Assembly: GCA_027365835.1 (NCBI GenBank)
Contig: DAHXLU010000069.1
Span: forward strand, 1-25,047
DNA length: 25,047 bases
DNA from: JAJZMA01 sp021850405
GTDB taxonomy: Bacteria > Chloroflexota > Dormibacteria > Aeolococcales > Aeolococcaceae
Reading direction: 5' to 3'
Part shown: positions 15,327 to 23,428 of the stretch, piece by piece
Layout: each line of letters begins with the position of its first letter
How positions within the stretch are numbered: the stretch's first letter is position 1
Position numbers and translations under genes: made by a program
The notes under the pieces: model-generated
The model's input: the letters and a program-made list of their open reading frames with translations, nothing else
The model's database searches: none
Told to the model about the DNA's origin: nothing

Positions 15327-16355
15327 TTAAAAATCGGCTCCAGCGATGGTGGCAGTGGTGGCTCCGGTCATACTGGGGGCCTCGCACTGAGTGGCGGTGC
15401 GGCCGCTGGTGACGGTGGCGGCGGCAGGTTCTGCGCTGCTCGCGCCTGCCTGCGCAACGAGCTTTGGTGCGGTATCGAGGCTGTCTGCAGGGGCCTCCTG
15501 GTTGGACTGTCCCGCAGAGTCGCGCACGAGAATGAGGAAGAAATACGTACAGATGGCGAATGTGAAGAAGTTTTCGAACCCTATCATGATTACTCCGCCA
15601 AGCCGCTGATCCGACAGTGGCGTAAATCCAAGGATTGCCGGCATCTCCCGGTAGATTTCGTAGAGGGGCGGGGCAAGCGCGAGCATGGTGCCCAGAAGGG
15701 TGGGCGAGATGCAGGAAAGAGTGAGATATCCGATGCTGGAGAACGCATGACCCGTGGAGTACGATTCACGGTCCAGTGGAAGAATTACTCCCCACAGGAG
15801 CCAGCTCCCTGCAACCAGGAAAGAAAACTGCATGAGTGCGTGCAGGAATGCAGATGACATCCCAAAGTCATACAGGGGTGGCAGGTGCCATCCGAAATAG
15901 AGAATGCTCCAGACAGGTACAGACAGCCACAGGCGGCACAGGAAAGCGTTTGCCTTGCCAACAGGAGAGTAGTCAAGCCAGTGCCCTGCAACTGCCGATG
16001 AGCGGAGTGCTGCAAGGAGGAACAAGGGCGCAATCATGGCAAAGCAGATGTGCTGGATCATGTGGAATGTGAATGAGTACATGGGTGATGCCGCGCCAAG
16101 GGGAGAGATGCCCGCGGCAAAGAGGGTCGCACACCCAGCCAGAAGGAGCCATAATACGTGCTTTCTCCTGGCTCCCCTGCATCTCCATTCCTGTACTGTC
16201 AGCCAGGCGGAGGCCACTATCAGCAACAGGATGGGGATCAGCATGAAGGGGTCGCCCCAGTTCCAGTAGCTAAAGACCCTGCCCGTGAGGGTGAGTGGGC
16301 CGCTTCCGGTCGCCTGTGCCAGGCCCATCCCTGGCATGCCTGCCATAGCCCCCAA
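15327..16355 (-). CDS. ctaG: Cytochrome c oxidase assembly factor CtaG (caa3 type)
   Basis: A 342-residue polytopic membrane protein with about seven transmembrane segments (first about 37-53). It belongs to the caa3_CtaG family, which helps assemble the copper site of caa3-type oxidases. The family histidine signature HMIQH (98-102) and the later HALMQFSF and LWGVILPLDRE blocks are visible. The N-terminus is methionine-rich (M-G-A-M-A-G-M-P-G-M), suggesting copper contact, and the last 60 residues are a disordered Ala/Thr-rich tail. The start is a TTG at 16355: AAGGAG with a 5-nt spacer fits it, whereas the ATG 9 nt later would have a 14-nt spacer. It lies 82 nt after dxs on the same strand. 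No oxidase subunit genes are in the window. Confidence 0.9.
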   Translation of the reverse strand: MGAMAGMPGMGLAQATGSGPLTLTGRVFSYWNWGDPFMLIPILLLIVASAWLTVQEWRCRGARRKHVLWLLLAGCATLFAAGISPLGAASPMYSFTFHMIQHICFAMIAPLFLLAALRSSAVAGHWLDYSPVGKANAFLCRLWLSVPVWSILYFGWHLPPLYDFGMSSAFLHALMQFSFLVAGSWLLWGVILPLDRESYSTGHAFSSIGYLTLSCISPTLLGTMLALAPPLYEIYREMPAILGFTPLSDQRLGGVIMIGFENFFTFAICTYFFLILVRDSAGQSNQEAPADSLDTAPKLVAQAGASSAEPAAATVTSGRTATQCEAPSMTGATTATIAGADF

Positions 16356-16437
16356 GCTGTCTCCTTCTCCGTAACTGACGGTCCCCTGTCCTTAGGCGCA
16401 GAACCAATGATAGAGGGTCCTGGGGAGGGGCTGGATT

Positions 16438-18351
16438 TCAGGCCGGGGCTGGCGCCCCTGCCGCCACTCTAAGTGCCGCCAGCACTGCATCCCTGACCCC
16501 GGCAGGCGTCAGCTGCAACTGTTCGAGCACCAGATCCTGCCGGCCATGGCGGAGAAACTGGTCGGGCAGGCCCAGCCGGAGGAGGTGTGGCCTGCCTGGC
16601 TGTGCAGCCAGGGCTTCGGCTACAGCGCTTCCAAAACCGCCCGATAGCGTGCCATCTTCGATCGTAACGGTAAGGTCTCCCCTGCTGGCCAGTCTGAGCA
16701 ACTCGGGAGCAAGCGGTTTGGCAAAGCGGGCATCAACCACTGCTGGATGGATGCCGTGCTCTTCCAGCAGGGAGGATGCCTCCTCTGCCACGAGCACCAT
16801 CTTGCCGAGCGCCAGGATGCATGGACCATCTCCTTCCCGTACCAGTCTGCAGCTCGGTACCGCAAAAGGCTTTGAGCGCTGTGAAGGAGTGCCATGGGTG
16901 TCCTCACTGTCTGTAGTGGCTGGAGTGCCGCGGGGAAAACGAATGGCAAACGGGCCATCTGCTGAAAGGCCAGCTTTTAGCATCTGCTCCATTTCAGAGG
17001 GGCTGGATGGGGCTGCCACCGTCATGCCAGGGACACATCGTAGATAAGCCAGGTCCAGCATGCCATGGTGAGAGGCACCGTCTTCTCCAGTAACCCCTGC
17101 CCGGTCGATGACAAACAGTACCGGTGCACGGTGGAGTGCTGCATCGCATACGACCTGGTCAAATGCCCGCTGAAGAAAGGTTGAGTAGATGCAGACCACA
17201 GGGCGCAAGCCACGCATTGCCAGGGCAGTCGCGAATGTTACTGCGTGTTGCTCTGCGATTCCGACATCAAAAAAGCGGTCTGGAAAACGTTTTGCAAAAC
17301 CGAGCAGCCCTGTGGATGATGCCATTGCTGCAGTTATCGCAACGATGCGGCTGTCATGCTCTGCCAGATCCTCCAGCATGGTGCCAAAAAGGTCCGTCCA
17401 TGAGGCTGGCTTGGGAACAGAGCGACCGCTCTCGCGGTCAAATGCTCCTACGCCATGAAATTTGTCGATCTCATCCTCGATTGCTGGCCCATACCCGTGA
17501 CCCTTGTCGGTAACCACGTGGACTACCACCGGCCCCCCAATACGGGCTGCATCGCGAAGTGCCCGCTCCAGGGATGCGATATCGTGGCCGTCAATCGGTC
17601 CGCCATATTTCAGCCCCAGTGTTTCAAAAATGGAGGTAGGCGACACCAGCTGTTTTAGGGATTCCTTTACCCGCCTGGCAGTTCCGTAGGCCTGACTGCC
17701 TACCAGTGGTATGTTGCGAAGGCTGGTGCTGGCAGCTTCCTTGGCAGCGGCATAGGCCGGAGAGAGCCGCAGCTGGCCCAGATTTCTTGCAATTCCGCCA
17801 ACTGTGGGTGCATAGGAGCGCCCATTGTCGTTTAGCACTATCACCAGATTCGGACGGGCAGCACCAATGTTGTTGAGACTTTCAAATGCCATGCCGCCGG
17901 TAAGGGAGCCGTCTCCCACTACACAGACCGTGTGTCCGGGCTGCCCAGCCAGTTTTCTTGCCGTGGCCATTCCCATCGCATACGAGAGGCCAGTAGAAGC
18001 GTGAGAGTTCTCCACCAGGTCGTGCTCTGACTCGGCGCGCGATGGATAGCCGCTCAAACCACCCATTTGCCGCAACGTGTGGAACTCTTTCTGGCGTCCG
18101 GTGAGCAGTTTGTGTGTATATGCCTGGTGCCCAGTGTCAAAGATAAGGCTGTCGGTGGGGGAAGAAAAAACCCTGTGGAGTGCTATGGTAATCTCGACCA
18201 TCCCCAGGTTTGACCCCAGGTGACCGCCGGTCTGCGACACTGTTTCTATAAGCAGCGAGCGTATTTCAGACGCCAGTCGTTCCAGCTGCTTATAGGAGAG
18301 TCCCGATAGATCCCTGGGACTTTGGATATCATCAATGATCACAGTGTCCAT
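16438..18351 (-). CDS. dxs: 1-deoxy-D-xylulose-5-phosphate synthase
   Basis: First enzyme of the methylerythritol phosphate route to isoprenoids: joins pyruvate and glyceraldehyde 3-phosphate using thiamine diphosphate. The 637-residue product has family length and motifs: QTGGHLGSNLG (His44), thiamine-binding GDGSLTGG (146-153) with NDN (174-176), DGHD, the catalytic glutamate in GIAEQHAV (Glu367), and DRAGVTGEDGASHHG in the pyrimidine domain. The C-terminal transketolase domain is complete. The ATG at 18351 lies 12 nt after GGAGG; the ATG at 18363 would touch that GGAGG directly and is less likely. No other isoprenoid gene is adjacent. It is divergent from the SirB1-like gene, with about 195 nt between them. 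Confidence 0.96.
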   Translation of the reverse strand: MDTVIIDDIQSPRDLSGLSYKQLERLASEIRSLLIETVSQTGGHLGSNLGMVEITIALHRVFSSPTDSLIFDTGHQAYTHKLLTGRQKEFHTLRQMGGLSGYPSRAESEHDLVENSHASTGLSYAMGMATARKLAGQPGHTVCVVGDGSLTGGMAFESLNNIGAARPNLVIVLNDNGRSYAPTVGGIARNLGQLRLSPAYAAAKEAASTSLRNIPLVGSQAYGTARRVKESLKQLVSPTSIFETLGLKYGGPIDGHDIASLERALRDAARIGGPVVVHVVTDKGHGYGPAIEDEIDKFHGVGAFDRESGRSVPKPASWTDLFGTMLEDLAEHDSRIVAITAAMASSTGLLGFAKRFPDRFFDVGIAEQHAVTFATALAMRGLRPVVCIYSTFLQRAFDQVVCDAALHRAPVLFVIDRAGVTGEDGASHHGMLDLAYLRCVPGMTVAAPSSPSEMEQMLKAGLSADGPFAIRFPRGTPATTDSEDTHGTPSQRSKPFAVPSCRLVREGDGPCILALGKMVLVAEEASSLLEEHGIHPAVVDARFAKPLAPELLRLASRGDLTVTIEDGTLSGGFGSAVAEALAAQPGRPHLLRLGLPDQFLRHGRQDLVLEQLQLTPAGVRDAVLAALRVAAGAPAPA

Positions 18352-18546
18352 TTTACAACTCATCCTCCAGCGTGCAGCAGCAGCCAGCCGAGGGCTATGC
18401 GGCTGGTGTCGCGCTTGCCTTCGGGCTGCCTGTGCCCGAGGTCGTTTCTGGCAAGTGCCTGGTGAGCTAACGGGGCGGTGGCTCTTTCGGTTTCTGGCAG
18501 GCGGATGCAGGGAGCAGGTGGAGCCAGGTATGTGGGAGCAGGCATT

Positions 18547-19341
18547 GTGAATGCGGCTGTAAGAATGCTCGAGTGTGCGCAGGATCCGCGGGGAGATGTA
18601 GGTGAGGCTGCACTGTGGCTTGCAGCAGATGACGATGAGACTGTGGATGTCCCGTTCTGGATGGAGCGGCTTGATCAGCTCGCAGCTCACCTTATGGCAA
18701 GCACTGCAGGCAGGAGTGGCGAGGAAGTTATTCCTGAGTGTGCACGGCTGCTGCGGGATGAGCTGCACCTGCGTGGCTGTGGCGGAGCCAATCCGAGCGC
18801 ACACTATCTCCATTCAGTGCTTGAGCGGGGAGCTGGAACCCCGGTATCCTGTGGGGTGGTCTGGATGGCAGTCTGTCGCAGGGCAGGAATACCGGTTGAG
18901 GGAGTGGCTCTGCCTGGTCATTTTGTGGTGCGCATTGCAGGACGCCTGGTAGATGCTTTCGGCGGGGGAGAGGTACTCGATGTGGAGGGTGCGCGCAGCC
19001 TTGTGGAGAGGGTGCTCGGGAAGGAGCTTTTTGCACTGGACCCGGTGTGGCTGGGCGCAGCCAGTCTCTCGGGAATCCTGCTCCAGATTTCCCGGCGCCT
19101 GCGTGGGTGCTATGCCAGCATGGCCGAGTGGGACATGGCTCTCCGTTGTGCGGAACGCTGTGTCAATCTTGCACCAGACAGTGCAGTGGAACTGCGGGAC
19201 CGGGGGATTATCTACTGGCAGCTTGGGCAGCGAAAGAATGCACTCTCCGACCTTGTGTGGTATCTCGAGATGGAGCCTGAGGCAGTGGATGCCGAGGGTG
19301 TTGGCCGAACCATACAGAAGATCCGCAAGCAGTTGAGCTGA
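18547..19341 (+). CDS. SirB1-type transglutaminase-like protein with TPR end
   Basis: A 264-residue protein with the SirB1 layout: an N-terminal helical part, the transglutaminase-like core YLHSVLERGAGTPVSCGVVW...GIPVEGVALPGHFVVR (about 87-129) with His125 and the Asp of RLVDAF, and a C-terminal tetratricopeptide-like pair of helices (about 195-250, LAPDSAVELRDRGIIYWQLG). SirB1 proteins are widespread and poorly understood; most lack a working transglutaminase triad. Cys102 lies near the expected nucleophile site but does not align well with it. The GTG at 18547 has GGGAG with an 8-nt spacer, which decides the start. It leads a plus-strand run that continues with bcp and the two ATPases. Confidence 0.82.
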   Translation: MNAAVRMLECAQDPRGDVGEAALWLAADDDETVDVPFWMERLDQLAAHLMASTAGRSGEEVIPECARLLRDELHLRGCGGANPSAHYLHSVLERGAGTPVSCGVVWMAVCRRAGIPVEGVALPGHFVVRIAGRLVDAFGGGEVLDVEGARSLVERVLGKELFALDPVWLGAASLSGILLQISRRLRGCYASMAEWDMALRCAERCVNLAPDSAVELRDRGIIYWQLGQRKNALSDLVWYLEMEPEAVDAEGVGRTIQKIRKQLS

Positions 19342-19352
19342 GAGGACTGGAG

Positions 19353-19592
19353 ATGCCCCGGGGGCGAGTTGTAAGCGGTGGTCAGGTACTGAATCCCTCC
19401 GGCTGGTCTGCAGGGGCTTTCTGGCAGATGCTCTCAGGAGCTGGAGCCCCGGCGCTGTACAGTGGCGCTAAACTGGAGCTGCAGCTGGTCCAGCATTGGA
19501 GAGCGCAGGGAAGCAGAAACCAGAAAAGAAGCCGTAAGGGTGCCGATCCGGCCAGTTCGGGCGGCAAGGAGGTAAAGCCATGGATGGGGTAA
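19353..19592 (+). CDS. Possible small ORF bridging sirB1-like gene and bcp
   Basis: A 79-codon frame begins 12 nt after the SirB1-like stop, behind GAGG and GGAG, and ends 13 nt inside bcp, so it fills the 238-nt spacer exactly. The product is basic and low in complexity, and its last residues merely translate the bcp ribosome binding site. I recognise nothing in it. It may be a real coupling peptide or chance. Confidence 0.22.
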   Translation: MPRGRVVSGGQVLNPSGWSAGAFWQMLSGAGAPALYSGAKLELQLVQHWRAQGSRNQKRSRKGADPASSGGKEVKPWMG

Positions 19593-20044
19593 AGTTGCAG
19601 GAAGAGGTGGTATTGCCGGAATTCTCCCTGCCCCTGCTCGGGGGTGGGTCGCTGGAGAGCCAGTCCCTGGCAGACAGGCGTATTTTGCTCTACTTCTATC
19701 CCAGGGACGACACTCCCGGCTGCACGATCGAGGCCAGGGAGTTTTCTGAACTCCTGGATGCGTTTGCCACAAAGGATGTTGAGGTGTTTGGGGTATCCCC
19801 AGATGATGAAGAGAGTCACAGACGGTTCCATGACAAATGTGGTCTGTCAGTACCACTTGCAACTGACCAGGACCACAAGCTCGCCAGTGCGCTTGGGGCC
19901 TGGGGGACCAGCAGTATAGGTGGCAACTCGTATGAGGGAGTACAGCGGTCAACCTTCTTCATAGATCACGGCAGGGTGGCTGGGGTCTGGCGGAAAGTAA
20001 AGCCACAGGGACATGCTGCAGAGGTGCTCGCCGCCATTCAGTAG
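19580..20044 (+). CDS. bcp: Bcp/PrxQ-type peroxiredoxin
   Basis: A 154-residue thiol peroxidase that reduces hydrogen peroxide and organic peroxides. The peroxidatic site is in YPRDDTPGCTIEAREF (Cys48), with the family Pro-Thr-Cys environment, and the later strand RSTFFID fits. The PrxQ resolving cysteine normally five residues on is absent (Arg53 in its place); the only other cysteine is Cys86 (DKCGL), so it acts either as a 1-Cys enzyme or with an unusual partner thiol. A strong AAGGAGGT with a good spacer fixes the ATG. Only 12 nt separate its stop from the first ATPase gene, so the two are almost certainly co-transcribed. Confidence 0.94.
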   Translation: MDGVKLQEEVVLPEFSLPLLGGGSLESQSLADRRILLYFYPRDDTPGCTIEAREFSELLDAFATKDVEVFGVSPDDEESHRRFHDKCGLSVPLATDQDHKLASALGAWGTSSIGGNSYEGVQRSTFFIDHGRVAGVWRKVKPQGHAAEVLAAIQ

Positions 20045-20056
20045 GGGAGGGTCCAG

Positions 20057-21118
20057 TTGCCGCAGGCTCTGGTGGATAGCATCCTTTCCCGGCGTCTGCT
20101 CTTTGTGGTTGGCAAGGGGGGGACTGGAAAGTCAAGCGTAGCGGCTGCCCTTGCCCTGCTGGCGTCGCAGCGCAGGCGCCATGTCCTTATCATCGATGTG
20201 GACACAAAAGGGGACGTCGCTCGTGCACTTGGACACCAGCCAGGCGGTTTTTCACCACTACTGGTAGCCCCTCATATCTACGTAGTCGAGCTGCACCGCG
20301 AGGCTTCCCTGCAGGAGTATTTGTCTGTCTACTATCACATTCCACGCCTGGCCAGGATTGGGCCACTCGCCCGGGTGCTGGATTTTGTAGCCACCAGCGT
20401 CCCTGGTGCCAGTGACATGCTTGTCATTGGCAAGATTGCCTACGAGGAGAGGCGATGCCGGAAGGATGGCAGCCCAGTATGGGACCAGATCATTGTTGAT
20501 TCTGCCGCATCCGGTCATGCTCTCCCCCAGATAGCAGCGGCCCGCTCGATGCTGGGGGTGGTGCGGGGAGGGGTGATGCAGTCCCAGGTGGGATGGATAG
20601 ATGCCATTGTTTCGGACCATAAAAAGACAGCCATGGTAGTTACGGCAACACCTGAGGAGATGGCGGTTGTAGAGGCAATTGATCTCATCCGGCATGCACA
20701 CCTCGAGGCAGGTATTGCGGTAGGCTGCGTTGTGCTCAACCGGATGGTCCATAGTCGCGCAACAGTTCTGGCGCTGGAGCAGCTGTCTCCGGGGGATCTC
20801 CTGATGGGCGGCAATCCGGCGCCAGCCCCGGGAGCGGGACCAGGTCCAGCAACAGGCAGGGGAGGGAAGGGCCACCACCGAACCGCAGGAGGGCATCCGC
20901 AGGACTGGGACAAGGACAAGCCAATGCAGATAGCAGAGGCGGTGCTCTCAGGCGCCCAGTTCGTGGCGGCTCTTGCCGAGGAGGCTGATGTACAGCAAAA
21001 GCAGCTCCTGGACTCCCTTCGTGTTCCCCTAGCCGACATTCCGTTGCTGCCTGGGCTGCTCCCTGGCCCTGCCATGACACGTGCTATGGCCCATGAGCTG
21101 GAGCGGTCCCAACGGTGA
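20057..21118 (+). CDS. Get3/ArsA-like ATPase, first of a pair
   Basis: A 353-residue cytosolic ATPase of the ArsA/Get3/MinD (SIMIBI) class. Residues 19-27 are a full deviant Walker A, GKGGTGKSS, with the signature lysine (Lys20). IIDVDTKGDVARALG (45-59) follows, and the switch region is VDSAASGHALPQI in place of the usual DTAPTGHTLR. Residues about 253-288 are an inserted Gly/Pro/His-rich segment. There is no CXXC zinc motif and no arsenic gene nearby, so arsenite pumping is unlikely. Actinobacteria carry comparable ATPase pairs (Rv3679-Rv3680 in Mycobacterium tuberculosis, from memory). The TTG start at 20057 has GGGAGGG with a 5-6 nt spacer. It overlaps the second ATPase gene by 4 nt. Confidence 0.9.
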   Translation: MPQALVDSILSRRLLFVVGKGGTGKSSVAAALALLASQRRRHVLIIDVDTKGDVARALGHQPGGFSPLLVAPHIYVVELHREASLQEYLSVYYHIPRLARIGPLARVLDFVATSVPGASDMLVIGKIAYEERRCRKDGSPVWDQIIVDSAASGHALPQIAAARSMLGVVRGGVMQSQVGWIDAIVSDHKKTAMVVTATPEEMAVVEAIDLIRHAHLEAGIAVGCVVLNRMVHSRATVLALEQLSPGDLLMGGNPAPAPGAGPGPATGRGGKGHHRTAGGHPQDWDKDKPMQIAEAVLSGAQFVAALAEEADVQQKQLLDSLRVPLADIPLLPGLLPGPAMTRAMAHELERSQR

Positions 21119-22269
21119 ACTGGTCCAGTTTAGCGGATACGAGGGTTGGCAACTGCTCGGTGGTGGTTGTTTGTGGAAGCGGGGGGGTGGGAAAGACTAC
21201 CACAAGTGCCGCGCTTGGAATGTCGCTTGCATGTGCGCCGGGAAAGAATGTTCTGGTCTTGACCGTCGACCCGGCAAGACGGCTTGCGACGGCTCTGGGG
21301 CTGGAAAGGATAGGCGCAGAGCCGGTGGCAATTTCCACCCGGCAACGGTTGCAGGCAGGGATTGAGGGCGAAGGTGGGCTCGCGGTAGCGATGCTGGATC
21401 CAAAATCGGTATGGGACCGTGTCATTGACCAGTACTCCCCGAGTCAGGAGGTAGCCGACAGGATTATGTCCAGCCGGATCTATGAAGGGATAAGCTCGGC
21501 ATTTGTCGGGTCCCAGGAGTACGTAGGTATGGAGGCTCTCTACGAGCTTTATCATGCACATGAGTTCGACCAGATTATCCTGGACACTCCCCCGAGTCGC
21601 AGTGCTCTGGACTTTCTGGATGCTCCGCAGCAGTTTTCGGATTTTGTAGGCGCCAGGCTGCTTTCGTGGCTCGCAGCGCCGTCCAGGATTGGCTTGCGTG
21701 CCATGAACTTTGCTGCTACTCCGCTGCTGCGTGCAGTTGACCGGCTGCTGGGCGGAGAGATGGTGCAGGAGATGGCGGTATTTATCCGGGATATCCAGTC
21801 CCTCTACAGCGGTATTCAGCAGCGCAGTCGGGATGTTTATGACCTTATGCGCTCGCCGGAAACAGCTTTTCTTCTGGTCACTACCCCTGAGCAGAGGACA
21901 ATGGCCGAGGCATCGTACTTCCAGCGCAGACTGAAGGAGCATGGCATGCCGCTTTCGGGGGTGGTTGTAAACCGGGTGCTCCCCGACTTTGGCCATGTAG
22001 ATGAGGCAACGTCACTCGCAGAGACCCTGGTGGAACGTGGCACGGGATCCGGCACGGCTGACGCAGCCGCGACAGGGCGCGTGGCTGCCGCCGAGGGCTA
22101 CCTTGCATTTGCTGGAATGCTGAGTCAGCAGACTGAGGCTTCCAGGTTGCTGGACCGGTTTGGCGTCCCGCTGGTAGCGGTCCCGTGGGGCATCCCTGAC
22201 ATTGCATCAATGGATGCTGTTGCCAGGGTAGCACTCAGTCTCGGTGCCATCCCGGCACGTACCAGCTGA
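21115..22269 (+). CDS. Get3/ArsA-like ATPase, second of a pair
   Basis: A 384-residue cytosolic ATPase of the same class. Walker A is CGSGGVGKTTT (20-30), where Ser22 stands in place of the signature lysine. VLTVDPARRLATALGL (48-63) and the switch motif LDTPPSRSALDFLDAP follow, matching the actinobacterial partner type. A long helical insertion (about 180-240) would be the client- or partner-binding part. The GTG start overlaps the previous stop (GTGA), so translation is coupled and a heteromeric complex is likely; this is inference. The end of the gene is followed by a long stretch without genes. Confidence 0.92.
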   Translation: MNWSSLADTRVGNCSVVVVCGSGGVGKTTTSAALGMSLACAPGKNVLVLTVDPARRLATALGLERIGAEPVAISTRQRLQAGIEGEGGLAVAMLDPKSVWDRVIDQYSPSQEVADRIMSSRIYEGISSAFVGSQEYVGMEALYELYHAHEFDQIILDTPPSRSALDFLDAPQQFSDFVGARLLSWLAAPSRIGLRAMNFAATPLLRAVDRLLGGEMVQEMAVFIRDIQSLYSGIQQRSRDVYDLMRSPETAFLLVTTPEQRTMAEASYFQRRLKEHGMPLSGVVVNRVLPDFGHVDEATSLAETLVERGTGSGTADAAATGRVAAAEGYLAFAGMLSQQTEASRLLDRFGVPLVAVPWGIPDIASMDAVARVALSLGAIPARTS

Positions 22270-22782
22270 CAGGGGCTACTGGGTAGCAACCAGGCAGGCG
22301 GACTGGGGCTCGACCGCAAAGCCTGCCGGGTGAGTGCCGGCCGCAAAGCGTGCTGGATTTACGTGTGGATTGTTGTTTGCGGGTGTGCGGGAATGTGGAA
22401 TAGAGTTTACGGAACGATTCAGTTATGGGGCAGAGAGGCGTATGTATCGGTGGTTGAGTCCTGAATTCGGCTGCGGCAGTACGGAGCGCGCGTGGAAGAT
22501 GGCTGCCCGGGACGAGGCCCTTATCCCTGCGGCCGGGGTCATGCCAACCATCCGCTCGTCCTGTGGTAGGGCTCGACCGCACCATCAATCGTTCTTTGGC
22601 TTGTTCCTGGCCGGCCGGTTCCCGTCTTTGGCAACTGGAAGGAATGGCAGGAGTGTAACTCCACCACGACGGCGGGCCCTGCTCCATCTCCCGCCAGAAG
22701 CTGGTCTGCGGTAGTAGCAGGGTTACGCCAGTGTTGTGCACCTTTTGTCCCGGTGTCCGGCTCCGGTTGTGGAGGCCTCCTT
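22270..22782. other. 513-nt stretch without a convincing gene
   Basis: It contains a perfect 7-bp inverted repeat GGCAGGC/GCCTGCC (22293-22299 and 22321-22327, 21-nt loop) 24 nt after the ATPase stop, without a T run. GGGCTCGACCGCA occurs at 22306-22318 and 22569-22581. CCGCAAAGC(C/G)TGC occurs at 22314-22326 and 22341-22353. A plus-strand frame (22334-22714, with an ATG at 22441 behind GAGAGG) is open, but its product is Arg/Pro-rich and unfamiliar. The ribosome binding site of the next gene is half of the palindrome GGAGGCCTCC (22771-22780). Confidence 0.45.
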
Positions 22783-23274
22783 ATGACTGATGGAGTGGCC
22801 GCATCGTACGCGAGACGGACTGTGGCTTTCGCCATCGACACGCTCCTGTTGCTGATGCTTCCCGTGTTGGGATTTATTGTGGCCGTGAGACTGGGAACGC
22901 ACGCCACAATTGTTTTTTTGTATCTGGTCATGGTATACGGATGGTTCTTCTGGTTGCTTGGCTTTTGGCTTGTCTATGGTGTACTTATGTTACGGTTCTT
23001 CAGTGCCACAGTGGGGATGATGGTGATGGGAATTGGCGTAAGTGCGGTTGCCGCATCATCGGGAACTGGCTTGAGCTGGAAATGCATCCTGGCTCGATGT
23101 GGGGTATTTGTGGTCCTGTTCATCCCCACTCCGCTGCCATGGTTGCTTGGTGTTTTTATGCCACTGTTTGATCCGGAACGGCAGGCGTGGCATGATAAGA
23201 TTGCAGGCACGAAAGTCATTCGGGTGGGGCCGAGAGCGGTTCCAGCCACATCTGGGGACCGTACCGCGCTCTGA
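22783..23274 (+). CDS. RDD-family membrane protein
   Basis: A 163-residue membrane protein with about four hydrophobic segments (roughly 12-36, 41-70, 73-91 and 103-127). The family marks are present: ARRTVAFAIDTLLL with paired arginines and Asp19, and the closing DPERQAWHDKIAGTKVI (130-146). RDD proteins are mostly uncharacterised; some have been linked to ion transport or antiporter activity. The ATG at 22783 lies 7 nt after GGAGG; an upstream in-frame start at 22753 would place the ribosome binding site inside the gene. It is convergent with rtcB across about 155 nt that hold the 12-bp palindrome TGGGCATGCCCA (23386-23397). Confidence 0.88.
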   Translation: MTDGVAASYARRTVAFAIDTLLLLMLPVLGFIVAVRLGTHATIVFLYLVMVYGWFFWLLGFWLVYGVLMLRFFSATVGMMVMGIGVSAVAASSGTGLSWKCILARCGVFVVLFIPTPLPWLLGVFMPLFDPERQAWHDKIAGTKVIRVGPRAVPATSGDRTAL

Positions 23275-23428
23275 CCGGTCCGTTCCAGCCTTTAGCGGAA
23301 CCAACCCTAGTTGCTGCAGAGCGTCAGTGAACAGCCTTGTCCAGGCCGCAGTGGTAGAACTGGGGCGGGCAGATGATTTATCCGTTGGGCATGCCCAGGC
23401 TCTGTGCCAGGCAGATCGAGTCCTACTC

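Noticed and set aside
18352..18813. N-terminal extension of dxs by about 150 codons
   Set aside because: The extra translation is unlike any DXS, runs over the divergent gene, and the start at 18351 gives normal family length.
21130..21996. 288-codon minus-strand frame opposite the second ATPase
   Set aside because: Antisense shadow of a gene with full ATPase motifs; no recognisable product.
20057..22269. Arsenite efflux operon
   Set aside because: The ATPases lack arsenic-binding cysteine clusters, and there are no arsB, arsC, arsD or arsR genes around them.
22235..22741. 168-codon minus-strand frame in the gap before the RDD gene
   Set aside because: Pro/Ser/Arg-rich, no ribosome binding site, no family likeness.
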